Below the pieces are notes generated by a model that was not told where the DNA came from, did no database searches, and saw nothing but the letters and a program-made list of their open reading frames with translations. Source: Stomatobaculum sp. F0698 (GTDB lineage: Bacteria; Bacillota; Clostridia; Lachnospirales; Lachnospiraceae). From it: a DNA stretch of 64,000 nucleotides. Numbering within the stretch: the stretch's first letter is position 1; every line of letters begins with the position of its first letter. Below, one piece after another: positions 1 through 8,275 of this stretch. The position numbers and the translations under genes are program-made. The DNA lies in NCBI RefSeq assembly GCF_030644385.1, contig NZ_CP130060.1, positions 1,364,001-1,428,000 on the forward strand. The letters run 5' to 3'.

Positions 1-385
1 GGAAGCCGAGGTAAGCCGCCATCACACGGCCGTTCAGATATTCTCCGCGACTCGCCGCATATTCTCTGCCGCAATGTGCGCGGAAGTTCTTTTCGAGTTC
101 GGCAAATTCCGCGCCGAGATCCAGATCCAGCGAGAGTCCGTCGATGATTTCCTGATAGCGCCCCTTGATTTCCTTCAGCGTCTCCTGAAAGCGCGCCTCA
201 TCTTCCGTGCTGTCATAGAGCTGATAGAGGAGATCGGTGACCTTCGTGTCATTGCTGAACCGCTTGCCCGGCGCACTCGGCACGACATAACGCCGCGCCG
301 CATCGCTCCGGATAATCTCACCGACCTTCTTAAACTGCTCCGCACTGGCGAGGGAACTACCGCCAAATTTTACTACCTTTTTCAT
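1..385 (-). CDS. Aspartate kinase, N-terminal part (cut by window edge)
   Basis: Catalyses ATP-dependent phosphorylation of L-aspartate, the first step towards lysine, methionine and threonine. The N-terminus reads MKKVVKFGGSSLASAEQ, the KFGGSS nucleotide-binding signature of the amino-acid kinase fold, followed by VPSAPGKR and DLLYQLYD typical of the family. About 128 codons are visible; the catalytic core and any ACT domains lie outside the window. The ATG at 385 follows a good GGAGAGTAGGAG ribosome site. It lies 46 bases downstream of purL on the same strand and could be read from the same message. Homoserine dehydrogenase and threonine synthase of the same pathway occur elsewhere in the window. 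The family is clear, but the isoenzyme type (lysine- or threonine-sensitive) cannot be told from this piece. Confidence 0.9.
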   Translation of the reverse strand, partial: MKKVVKFGGSSLASAEQFKKVGEIIRSDAARRYVVPSAPGKRFSNDTKVTDLLYQLYDSTEDEARFQETLKEIKGRYQEIIDGLSLDLDLGAEFAELEKNFRAHCGREYAASRGEYLNGRVMAAYLGF

Positions 386-431
386 GCACTCCTACTCTCC
401 TTACTGATTTGTTTCTTTTGGGATGGAGAGC

Positions 432-3400
432 TCACCCGCGAAAATACGCTACACCCGCGGCAAAGATGCCGAGATCCTGGCGGAGCGGAATATTCTTGTT
501 AATGTGTTCTCCGATTCTCTCCGGATGCGCCATCTTACCGAAGACGCGTCCGTCCCGACTGGTAATACCTTCGATTGCCGCGTACGAACCGTTCGGCGTC
601 CAGAGCTCGTCGGTCGAAACTCTGCCCTCGAAGTCGCAGTACTGCGTTGCGACCTGGCCTGCCCTAAACAGTGCCTCAATGGTCTCCGCCGGTGCGACAA
701 AGCGTCCCTCACCGTGCGAAATCGGGTTCGCGTAGACGCCGCCGAGCTCCGCGTTCTTAAGCCACGGCGACTTGTCCGAGACAACCTTGAGGTTCACCAT
801 ACGGCTCAAGTGTCTGCCGATACGGTTCATCGCAAGGGTCGGTGCATTCGGCGCCTGCTCCTTGATGTCCGCATCCGGCAGAAGGCCGAGCTTAATCAGC
901 GCCTGGAAGCCGTTGCAGATGCCGAGCACCAGGCCGTCGCGCTCGTTTAAGAGCTTTAAGAGCTCCTCCTTCACGACCTCGTTCCGGAAGACCTGCGCAA
1001 AGAACTTTGCGGAGCCGTCCGGCTCATCGCCCGCCGAGAAGCCGCCCGGGAACATCACAATCTGTGCGTTCCGGATTTCGTTCCGATAAGCCTCGACCGA
1101 GGAGGCAATGTCCTCCGCCGTCAGATTGCGGAAGATGGGGGCGTTCACAACGGCACCCGCCGCCTCAAAGACACGCACCGAGTCATAGTCGCAGTTCGTG
1201 CCCGGGAAGACCGGGATAAAGACACGCGGCGTGCCTATCTTGTGGCTGCAGACCGCAACGCTCTCCGCACGGAAGAGCGGGCGATCCTGAACTTCGCCGC
1301 CCTCGGTGACGCGGGTCGGGAAGACTTCTTCGAGGGTCTTACTCCAAGCGGCCTCCGCTTCCGCAAGCGAAATCTCTGTGCCGCGGTAGGAAAGCACGGG
1401 CTCCGCCGTCACCTCACCGAAGCGCTCCGTGCGGCAGGACAGAGTCTCGACCGCATCCGCCTTTACTTCGAGCAGGAGATTGCACCAGCCCGGCGCGAAG
1501 AGGGTCTCCTCCGTGACGCTCTCGTCAAGCTTCACGCCGAGGCCGTTTCCGAAGGCCATCTTTGCGACAGCTTCCGCCGCGCCGTGGCGCTCCAAGACAT
1601 AGGCACTCACCACGCGCTTTGCCTTGATATCTTCCGTGAGGGCGCGGTACTGCGCCTTCAAATCTTCATAGTCCGGCAAAAGATCGCTGTCGCGCTTTAC
1701 CGTGAGCAGCACAAGGCGATTGCCCGCCGCTTTCAGTTCCGGTGTGATGATATCCTTCACCGAGGCGACATCGACCGCAAAGCTCACCAGAGTCGGCGGC
1801 ACATCGATCTCGTTAAAGGTACCGGACATGGAGTCCTTGCCGCCGATCGAAGCGAGTCCCAGCTCGAGCTGTGCCTCATAGGCACCGAGCAGGGCCGCGA
1901 AGGGCTGCGACCATCTCTCCGGCTTGTTGTCGTCCATGCGGCGGAAGAACTCCTGGAAGGTCAGGTGAATCTTGTCGATATCGCCGCCCGCCGCAGCGAC
2001 CTTTGCGACCGAGTCGCAGACCGCGTAGACAGCGCCGTGATAGGGACTCCAGCTCGAGAGATAGGGATCGAAGCCGTAGCTCATAACGGTTGCCGCATCG
2101 GTTTTGCCGCGAAGCAGCGGAATCTTTGCGATCATGCTCTGGGTCTCGGTCAGCTGGTGCTTACCGCCGTAGGGCATGGTGACCGTGCCCGCGCCGATCG
2201 AGGCATCGAACATCTCGACCAGCCCCTTCTGCGAGCAGACATTCAAATCGCCGAGGACCTTGAGCCACTGCGCCTTGACATCGCTGCCGCCTGCATAGTC
2301 GAAGGGGTTCTCGCTCCGCTTCGGCAGTTCCACTTCGACTTCCGCCGTCAAGTGCGCGCCGTTCGTGTCGAGAAAGGCGCGGGACAGGTTCACAATGTCC
2401 TTGCCTCTCCAGTTCAGCACGAGGCGCGGCTCTGCCGTGACCACGGCAACCGGCGTCGCTTCCAAGTTCTCTTCCTTCGCATACTGCAAGAAAGTATCCA
2501 CATCTTTCGGATCGATTACGCAGGCCATGCGCTCCTGCGACTCGGAAATGGCAATTTCCGTGCCGTCGAGACCCGCATACTTGAGAGGCACCTTGTCGAG
2601 CTCGACCTTCAGGCCGGGCGCGAGCTCGCCGATTGCGACCGCGACGCCGCCTGCGCCGAAGTCGTTGCACTTCTTGATTAAGAGGCTCACCTCCGGACGG
2701 CGGAACATGTGCTGAATCTTCCGTTCGGTCGGCGCGTTGCCCTTCTGCACCTCGGCGCCGCAGCTCTCGATCGAAGAAGTCGTATGAATCTTCGAGGAAC
2801 CCGTCGCACCGCCGATGCCGTCGCGTCCGGTTCTGCCGCCGAGCAATACAATCACATCGCCCGGGTCGGAACTCATGCGCACCACGTTCTTTCTCGGTGC
2901 CGCCGCGATGACCGCGCCGAGCTCCATGCGCTTTGCGACATAGTCGGGGTGATATATCTCTTTCACGTAGCCGGTCGCAAGACCGATTTGGTTTCCGTAG
3001 GAAGAATAGCCGTGTGCCGCCTCCGTGACAAGCTTTCGCTGCGGGAGCTTGCCCGGCAGCGTTTCTGCGAGCGGACGGGTCGGATCCGCCGCGCCGGTGA
3101 TGCGCATTGCCTGATAGACATAGGTTCTGCCGGAGAGCGGGTCGCGGATGGCACCGCCGAGGCAGGTCGCCGCGCCGCCGAAGGGCTCAATTTCCGTCGG
3201 GTGGTTGTGGGTCTCGTTCTTAAAGTTGACGAGCCACTCCTCCTCCTTGCCGTCGACCGTAATCGGCACGACAACGGAGCAGGCATTGATCTCATCCGTC
3301 TCTTCCTGGTCCGTGAGCTTGCCGTCCCGCTTTAAGCGGCGCATGCCCATCAGCGCGAGGTCCATGAGACAGATGAACTTATCGCTTCTGCCGCCGAGCA

Positions 3401-4184
3401 AATCCTCGTGATCGCGGAGGTAGCGCTCATAGGTCTTCGTGAGGCGCTCGCGGAAGTCTCCGTCGAGGAAAGCAATCTTTGTGAGCTCGGTCTGGAAAGT
3501 CGTGTGACGGCAGTGGTCGGACCAGTAGGTGTCCAGCACCCGGATTTCGGTCACGGTCGGATTTCTCTTCTCGCCCGCAAAGTAGCGGCGAATCTCCAGG
3601 AAGTCCTCATAGGTCATCGCGAGACCGAAGGAGGCATAAAGTTCGCGGAACTCATTTTCCGGCATGTCAATGAAGCCCTCGACGGTCTTCACATCTTCCG
3701 GCGCGGGGAAGTTCTGGCTCAGGGTTGCGGGCTTCTCTTCCGCGCACTCTCTGGAGTCCACGGGATTAATGCAGAAATTCTTGATGGCCGCGAGTTCCCG
3801 CTCGCCGAGCTTGCCCGAGAGCACATAGGTCGTCGCGGTGCGAATGAGCACCTCCGCGTCCTTGTCAATCAGGCGGACGCACTGCTCCGCGGAGTCCGCG
3901 CGCTGGTCGAACTGTCCCGGCAGAAACTCGGAAGAAAATACCGAGTCGCCGTCCTCGCGGGGAAATGTCTCCTCATACAGCAGGTCGAGCGGCGGCTCGG
4001 AAAAAATGGTGCCGCGCGCCTTTTCGTAGGTGCCGTCCTCGATATTCTCGATATCGTAGCGCACCAGAACGCGCACGCGCTCAATGCCGGAAATACCGAG
4101 ATAGGTCTTAATGTCCTCAAAAAGCTCTCCGGCGCGCACGGCATATTCCGGTTTCTTCTCTACATAGATCCTTCTAACGCTCAT
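432..4184 (-). CDS. purL: Phosphoribosylformylglycinamidine synthase, single-chain type
   Basis: Fourth step of purine synthesis: converts FGAR plus glutamine and ATP to FGAM in the cytosol. At 1250 residues it is the large fused form. A PurS-like N-terminal part (about 1-160) is followed by a linker, two AIR-synthase-type ATP-binding halves (about 200-950; glycine-rich motif GYSSYGNQIGLATG near 390, later FGAGGVAVAIGELAPG) and a C-terminal class-I glutamine amidotransferase domain (about 985-1250). The latter shows MFPGGFSAGDEPDG, the nucleophile motif GICNGFQALI and HGEGRF of the catalytic triad. Many Firmicutes use separate PurS, PurQ and PurL; the fused form is common in Lachnospiraceae and Gammaproteobacteria. 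It starts 27 bases after a sigma-like gene. No purine riboswitch or other purine genes were seen nearby. Confidence 0.96.
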   Translation of the reverse strand: MSVRRIYVEKKPEYAVRAGELFEDIKTYLGISGIERVRVLVRYDIENIEDGTYEKARGTIFSEPPLDLLYEETFPREDGDSVFSSEFLPGQFDQRADSAEQCVRLIDKDAEVLIRTATTYVLSGKLGERELAAIKNFCINPVDSRECAEEKPATLSQNFPAPEDVKTVEGFIDMPENEFRELYASFGLAMTYEDFLEIRRYFAGEKRNPTVTEIRVLDTYWSDHCRHTTFQTELTKIAFLDGDFRERLTKTYERYLRDHEDLLGGRSDKFICLMDLALMGMRRLKRDGKLTDQEETDEINACSVVVPITVDGKEEEWLVNFKNETHNHPTEIEPFGGAATCLGGAIRDPLSGRTYVYQAMRITGAADPTRPLAETLPGKLPQRKLVTEAAHGYSSYGNQIGLATGYVKEIYHPDYVAKRMELGAVIAAAPRKNVVRMSSDPGDVIVLLGGRTGRDGIGGATGSSKIHTTSSIESCGAEVQKGNAPTERKIQHMFRRPEVSLLIKKCNDFGAGGVAVAIGELAPGLKVELDKVPLKYAGLDGTEIAISESQERMACVIDPKDVDTFLQYAKEENLEATPVAVVTAEPRLVLNWRGKDIVNLSRAFLDTNGAHLTAEVEVELPKRSENPFDYAGGSDVKAQWLKVLGDLNVCSQKGLVEMFDASIGAGTVTMPYGGKHQLTETQSMIAKIPLLRGKTDAATVMSYGFDPYLSSWSPYHGAVYAVCDSVAKVAAAGGDIDKIHLTFQEFFRRMDDNKPERWSQPFAALLGAYEAQLELGLASIGGKDSMSGTFNEIDVPPTLVSFAVDVASVKDIITPELKAAGNRLVLLTVKRDSDLLPDYEDLKAQYRALTEDIKAKRVVSAYVLERHGAAEAVAKMAFGNGLGVKLDESVTEETLFAPGWCNLLLEVKADAVETLSCRTERFGEVTAEPVLSYRGTEISLAEAEAAWSKTLEEVFPTRVTEGGEVQDRPLFRAESVAVCSHKIGTPRVFIPVFPGTNCDYDSVRVFEAAGAVVNAPIFRNLTAEDIASSVEAYRNEIRNAQIVMFPGGFSAGDEPDGSAKFFAQVFRNEVVKEELLKLLNERDGLVLGICNGFQALIKLGLLPDADIKEQAPNAPTLAMNRIGRHLSRMVNLKVVSDKSPWLKNAELGGVYANPISHGEGRFVAPAETIEALFRAGQVATQYCDFEGRVSTDELWTPNGSYAAIEGITSRDGRVFGKMAHPERIGEHINKNIPLRQDLGIFAAGVAYFRG

Positions 4185-4211
4185 AGTCTCTCCTTCCGGC
4201 TTTCACCTGAC

Positions 4212-4814
4212 TCACTCGAGTGCCTGCATACTCATCGCAAGAAGACGCTGTACCTCATCGAGCGGGATGCCGAGACGAACGGCAAGATCCTCCGGACTCG
4301 CCTCCCTGCCGAGCTCCGCTGCGAGTTCGCTCGCAATGTCGCTCATCGCATTCAGACGCTCCGCGAGCGTATGCTCTTCCGCATCGCTCTGACTTTCCTC
4401 CTGTACGGCCTCCTCCAGCGCGGTATGCACGTTACGCTTTATGGTATCACGAAGTACAGCGCTTTCCAACGTTTTTTCATCGCAGAGGGCTGCGGTCAGC
4501 GCGAGATTCGCGACGCCGATCAACTCTCCGACATCCATTCTGCCGAGATACGGGCGAATTTCCGCGAGCGCTGTCTCGAGATAAGCTTCGGTGAGGCGTT
4601 TCCTGGCCCGACTGTCCTCTCGGTCGACCCGCAGTTGTTCGAGTAGCCTTGCCTCTTCCTCTGCTTTTAACGTGGGAATCTGCTTTAAGTCCTCTAAGTA
4701 GAGCGCGAGCACATCTTCGCCCTGCCCTTCCTCACGCGCTTCTTCCTCGCACGCCGCTTCGTCTCGTAGCGCTTCGTCTTCTCTCCCGTCCGAAAGTTCA
4801 CCCGCTCGTCTCAT
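4212..4814 (-). CDS. Truncated sigma-70-like protein without region 4
   Basis: A 200-residue protein that looks like part of a housekeeping sigma factor. After an acidic N-terminus (1-33), residues about 35-65 (LALYLEDLKQIPTLKAEEEA) match sigma region 1.2. Residues about 70-110 (RKRLTEAYLE...DVGELIGVANLALTAAL) resemble region 2.1-2.2, the core-polymerase contact. The part of region 2 that melts and reads the -10 box is not recognisable. Residues about 150-198 (SELAAELGREASPEDLAVRL) match region 3, and the protein stops there with no -35-binding region 4. It may bind core RNA polymerase or be an anti-sigma or decoy, but this is inference. It sits between a DUF5721-like gene (10-base gap) and purL (27-base gap). 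Confidence 0.7.
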   Translation of the reverse strand: MRRAGELSDGREDEALRDEAACEEEAREEGQGEDVLALYLEDLKQIPTLKAEEEARLLEQLRVDREDSRARKRLTEAYLETALAEIRPYLGRMDVGELIGVANLALTAALCDEKTLESAVLRDTIKRNVHTALEEAVQEESQSDAEEHTLAERLNAMSDIASELAAELGREASPEDLAVRLGIPLDEVQRLLAMSMQALE

Positions 4815-4824
4815 ATCTGCCTCC

Positions 4825-5322
4825 TTACAGTTCAGCGATTACCAGTCCCATTTTGCGAAGCCGCTCCGCCGCGCTCCTGTCCCAAAGTTGCTCGAGCGCC
4901 TTGTCTCCCGGGAACACTTTCACACTCACACCGCTCACAATGCGAAGTGTCTTCTCCTCGTAATTTAAATTCAAATAGAGCCCGCTCACTTCTTCCTGCC
5001 GGAGCTTACTGCCGCTCTCCGCGAGAAAGGCAGCAGACTCTGCGCGGTCCGGACGCAGCACCACGCGAAACGCGCGCGGCGCGCGCTTGCCGCGTATCGC
5101 CTGAAAGGCCAAGGCCTTCACCTCGCCCCAGCGGACAAAGTCCTCGACCTCTCTGCTCTCTCTTTCCTCTTCACTGTACCAGTCCTTGGCAACTCTGCCG
5201 TCCAGCGTGAGCGAAAACGCCGTCTGAAAGCTCGCCTCTACGACGAGGAAGCGGTCAAAGCTGTCGCCTCGAAACAGGGCCTCGGTAAACGCTCTCAGTT
5301 CCTCTGCCTTATACGCCTTCAT
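4825..5322 (-). CDS. Conserved hypothetical protein, DUF5721-like
   Basis: A 165-residue soluble protein of unknown function. The pattern EELRAFTEALFRGDSFDRFL at the start, followed by a YSEEE segment and FRVVLRP, resembles a small Lachnospiraceae family I remember as DUF5721; this is from memory and not certain. There is no signal peptide or membrane segment and no cysteine pair or nucleotide-binding motif. The start overlaps the end of the upstream PrsA-like gene by 14 bases, so the two are probably translationally linked. It is followed after 10 bases by the sigma-like gene. Confidence 0.65.
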   Translation of the reverse strand: MKAYKAEELRAFTEALFRGDSFDRFLVVEASFQTAFSLTLDGRVAKDWYSEEERESREVEDFVRWGEVKALAFQAIRGKRAPRAFRVVLRPDRAESAAFLAESGSKLRQEEVSGLYLNLNYEEKTLRIVSGVSVKVFPGDKALEQLWDRSAAERLRKMGLVIAEL

Positions 5323-6322
5323 AGCGCAGCGCCTCCCGGACCGCCGTGAAAAAGTTGCCGCCGCTGTAACTCTTGCCGACCGCTGCCTCTACGCTGTCCC
5401 AAAGTCCCTCGTTTTCGGCAAAGGGGTGCGCGGCGAGGTAGCGCTCGTAGGCTTCGCGCACCAGATTCTGCAGTCTCTCGTCCTGCAGTTTTTTTCTGCG
5501 CTTTGCCGTCTCTTCCTTATCGTAGCTCTCGGTGCACTTGAATACATAATACTTTCCGTCCAGTTCGGTCACCGCGCTCACGGTATTGTCTTCCATTGCA
5601 AACGCGACCCGCTCAAGTTCCGGCGCGAGCTCGCCGCGCGCAACTTTTTTCGCCGGCGCATCCCCCCCGCCGTACTTTCGCGCAAGCGTCCGGAAGTCAT
5701 TGCCCGCCAAGGCTTCCTCGCGCAACTTTTCCGCATTGTCGCGGCTCTCGCAGGCGGCGCTCTGCAGATGAATGACCTTGGCTTCGCTCTCGCTGACCTC
5801 CGCCTTTCTGTCTTCGCGCATCACTTTGCGCAGTTTCAGCGCACGCGCATATTGCTGAAACATGAACTCGACCTCCTCCTCGCTGAGTGAGCCGAAAGCG
5901 CTCTGCCCCTGCACCGATTCCGTGTAGAAACGCTGCGCTGCGTCGTGCAGCCGCCTCGTCTCCTCGGTGTCAAGCTTTACGTTGCGCTCTTCCGCCATGC
6001 CGTTCAGCGCACTCAATTCATAGAAAAACTGTCTGAGTTCATCGAAATAGGCTTCCGAGAAGGTCTTGGTTCCCCCACTCACACGTTTCTCCCAGATTTC
6101 GCTTCCGTAGACCGCCTCGGTCTCCTGCCGCGCGGAAGCGATAATCATGAGCAGCTGGTTTTCGCTGTAGGGAAGCGCCGTCCCGGCAACATTCTCCTCC
6201 TTTTTTTCCCGGCTGCAGGCCGCAAAAAACAGGCAACAAAATATGACAAGAAGCAGGGTGACAAATTTCTCACCCCGCTTCCGAAAGCGATTCGTTCTCT
6301 CTCTCATCAATCTCGTATCCAT
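5309..6322 (-). CDS. PrsA/SurA-like peptidyl-prolyl isomerase lipoprotein
   Basis: Probably an extracytoplasmic foldase anchored to the membrane. The N-terminus has basic residues, a hydrophobic stretch and a lipobox (CCLFFAAC, Cys about 36), then a charged SREKKEE stretch. A helical SurA_N-like region (about 50-175) is followed by a degenerate parvulin-type rotamase domain (about 180-270; FRTLARKYGGGDAP and GELAPELERVAFAMEDNTVS are typical) and a helical C-terminus. The first ATG at 6322 has its GGAGG directly against it; an ATG at 6307 is about 15 bases from the same site, so the exact start is uncertain. The gene begins next to the stop of the PAP2-like gene and overlaps the next gene by 14 bases. 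Isomerase activity is not certain because the domain is divergent. Confidence 0.8.
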   Translation of the reverse strand: MDTRLMRERTNRFRKRGEKFVTLLLVIFCCLFFAACSREKKEENVAGTALPYSENQLLMIIASARQETEAVYGSEIWEKRVSGGTKTFSEAYFDELRQFFYELSALNGMAEERNVKLDTEETRRLHDAAQRFYTESVQGQSAFGSLSEEEVEFMFQQYARALKLRKVMREDRKAEVSESEAKVIHLQSAACESRDNAEKLREEALAGNDFRTLARKYGGGDAPAKKVARGELAPELERVAFAMEDNTVSAVTELDGKYYVFKCTESYDKEETAKRRKKLQDERLQNLVREAYERYLAAHPFAENEGLWDSVEAAVGKSYSGGNFFTAVREALRYEGV

Positions 6323-6327
6323 CCTCC

Positions 6328-6795
6328 TCAGCGGTAGAACCCATACTCCGCGACGAGCGCAACCAGGATGCCGACCACAACGCCCGCCATCACCTGAAGC
6401 GGCGTATGCCCCACCAATTCCTTCAGCTTCACGGGGAGTAAATCGGGATCTTCCGTCTTCCAGAAATCCGTCTCCATCATCTTATTCAGAAGCTTTGACT
6501 GTTTTCCGGTCTCTTGCCGCACACCGATTGCGTCCGTCATCACAATCATCGCAAGGATAAAGCTGATTGCAAACTCAAAGGAGCTGACACCGTGGCAGTA
6601 GGCCGCGCTCACGGAGAGTGCCGTGACCGTAGCGCTGTGCGAACTCGGCATACCGCCGTTTCCGAGCAACCGCCCGAAGTCTGTTTTCCCCGTTGCCCGA
6701 AACTCAATCAGGAATTTGACCAGCTGTGCCACGAAAAAGCCGAGCACCGCGCTGATCAGCACCTGGTTCGCTTGCAATTGATGAAATATACTCAT
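6328..6795 (-). CDS. Divergent PAP2 family membrane protein (YuiD-like)
   Basis: A 155-residue integral membrane protein of the divergent PAP2 (acid phosphatase/vanadium haloperoxidase-related) family, comparable in length to Bacillus YuiD. Hydrophobic segments lie near residues 10-30, 55-70, 75-95 and 130-152. The conserved blocks are GNGGMPSSHSATVTAL near 46-61, MTDAIGVRQETGKQS near 87-101 and ELVGHTPLQVMAG near 126-138. The PSSH and GHTP histidines are the likely phosphatase residues; the substrate is unknown, perhaps a lipid phosphate. It lies 34 bases after glgA and is directly followed by the foldase lipoprotein, so it is part of the same run. Confidence 0.88.
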   Translation of the reverse strand: MSIFHQLQANQVLISAVLGFFVAQLVKFLIEFRATGKTDFGRLLGNGGMPSSHSATVTALSVSAAYCHGVSSFEFAISFILAMIVMTDAIGVRQETGKQSKLLNKMMETDFWKTEDPDLLPVKLKELVGHTPLQVMAGVVVGILVALVAEYGFYR

Positions 6796-6829
6796 GCAAC
6801 CCTTTCCTTATTTTCCTCACATCGCGGGC

Positions 6830-8275
6830 TCAATACCCGATCAGCCAGTCGTAAAGCTCCTGGTACTTGAGCGCCGACCGCTGCCAAGAATAGTCTGCCT
6901 GCATCGCGCGATCCACAATGTGATTCCAGTCCCGACGCCGTTCGCTGTACACCCACTTTGCATAGCGAATGCAATCCAGCATTTCGTGGGCGTTATAGTT
7001 CGTAAAGCAGAAGCCGGTTCCCGTGTTTTCATATTGGTTGTAAGGCTCTACGGTGTCCTTTAAGCCGCCGGTTTCCCGGACTATGGGCAGCGTTCCGTAG
7101 TGAAGCGCAACCATCTGCGAGAGGCCGCAGGGCTCAAAGAGCGAGGGCATCAGATAGGCATCCGCGCCGGCATAAATCGCGTGGGCCACATCGTCCGAAT
7201 AATAAATCTGCGCCGAGAGCTTGTCGTGATACTTCCAGTCGTAGTGGCGGAACAGATTTTCGTAGCGCTCATCCCCGGTGCCGAGCACCACAAACTGCAG
7301 GTCTTCCTGACAAAGCTCCTCAATGACACCCTGAATGAGATCGAAGCCCTTCTGGTCGGTAAGACGCGAGACAACACCGATCACAAATTTCTTCTCGTCG
7401 ACCGGCAGCCCCAGGCGTTCCTGCAGCGCGGTTTTATTTTTTTTCTTCTCGTGGCGGAAGGTTTTCACGTCGTACTGCCGCGCGATTTTGGGATCCGTCG
7501 CCGGCTCGAACTCTCGGTAGTCAATGCCGTTTACAATGCCGCGGAGCGAGTTGCGACGCGCACGCATGAGCCCGTCTAAGCCCTCCCCGTAAAACGGGGT
7601 CTGAATCTCCTCGGCATAGGTGGGACTCACGGTCGTAACCGCATCCGCATAGACGATGCCGCCCTTTAAATAATTTCCGTTCTTATAGGACTCGAGCTTA
7701 TCCGGCGTAAAGAAATAGTCGGAGAGCCCCGTGATTCTCTGAATGGTCTCGACATCCCAGACGCCCTGGAACTTCAGGTTATGTATGGTCATGACCGACT
7801 TGATGCCCCGGAAAAACTCGCCGCCCGCAAAGCGCTCCTTTAGGTAGACCGGGACAAGACCGGTCTGCCAGTCATGGCAGTGAATCACATCCGGACGGAA
7901 GCCGATCAGCGGAAGCGCCGAGAGCAGCGCACGGGAAAAGAAGGCAAATTTCTCGAGGTCGTAGAGCCAGTCGCCGTAGGGACGCGGTCCGCCGAAATAG
8001 CCCTCGTTGTCAATGAAATAAAAGGTGACGCCGTTTTCAACATACTTTAACACGCCGACATAGCGCTCCGCACCGTTAAAGTCCATGTAAAAATGGGTCA
8101 CATATTCCATCCCGTTCCGGTATCTCTCCGGAATCGCAAGATACTTCGGAAGCACGACACGCACATCAAAGTATCTCGAGTCGAAACAGGCCGGCAGGGA
8201 TCCGGCGACATCTGCGAGCCCTCCGGTCTTTATGAAGGGGACCGCCTCAGAAGCAGCAAATAAGATGTTCTTCAT
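6830..8275 (-). CDS. glgA: Glycogen synthase (ADP-glucose type)
   Basis: Extends alpha-1,4-glucan chains from ADP-glucose in the cytosol. The 481 residues match the usual length. The N-terminal Rossmann domain begins with NILFAASEAVPFIKTGGLADV, whose KTGG motif binds ADP-glucose. HDWQTGLVPVYLK (about 135-147) and the GT5/GT-B C-terminal signature (PSLFEPCGLSQMVALHYGTL near 378-397, then VRETGGLKDTV) are present. Its start overlaps the recN stop by 4 bases (ATGA), so it is translationally coupled to a DNA-repair gene. No glgB, glgC, glgD or glgP is in the window, but an amylosucrase, which also makes alpha-glucan, is encoded at 44-46 kb. Confidence 0.95.
   Translation of the reverse strand: MKNILFAASEAVPFIKTGGLADVAGSLPACFDSRYFDVRVVLPKYLAIPERYRNGMEYVTHFYMDFNGAERYVGVLKYVENGVTFYFIDNEGYFGGPRPYGDWLYDLEKFAFFSRALLSALPLIGFRPDVIHCHDWQTGLVPVYLKERFAGGEFFRGIKSVMTIHNLKFQGVWDVETIQRITGLSDYFFTPDKLESYKNGNYLKGGIVYADAVTTVSPTYAEEIQTPFYGEGLDGLMRARRNSLRGIVNGIDYREFEPATDPKIARQYDVKTFRHEKKKNKTALQERLGLPVDEKKFVIGVVSRLTDQKGFDLIQGVIEELCQEDLQFVVLGTGDERYENLFRHYDWKYHDKLSAQIYYSDDVAHAIYAGADAYLMPSLFEPCGLSQMVALHYGTLPIVRETGGLKDTVEPYNQYENTGTGFCFTNYNAHEMLDCIRYAKWVYSERRRDWNHIVDRAMQADYSWQRSALKYQELYDWLIGY

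Noticed and set aside
1242..2681. 479-codon plus-strand open frame antisense to purL
   Set aside because: A shadow of high-GC codon use on the other strand; no ribosome site and no family pattern, and purL is unmistakable.
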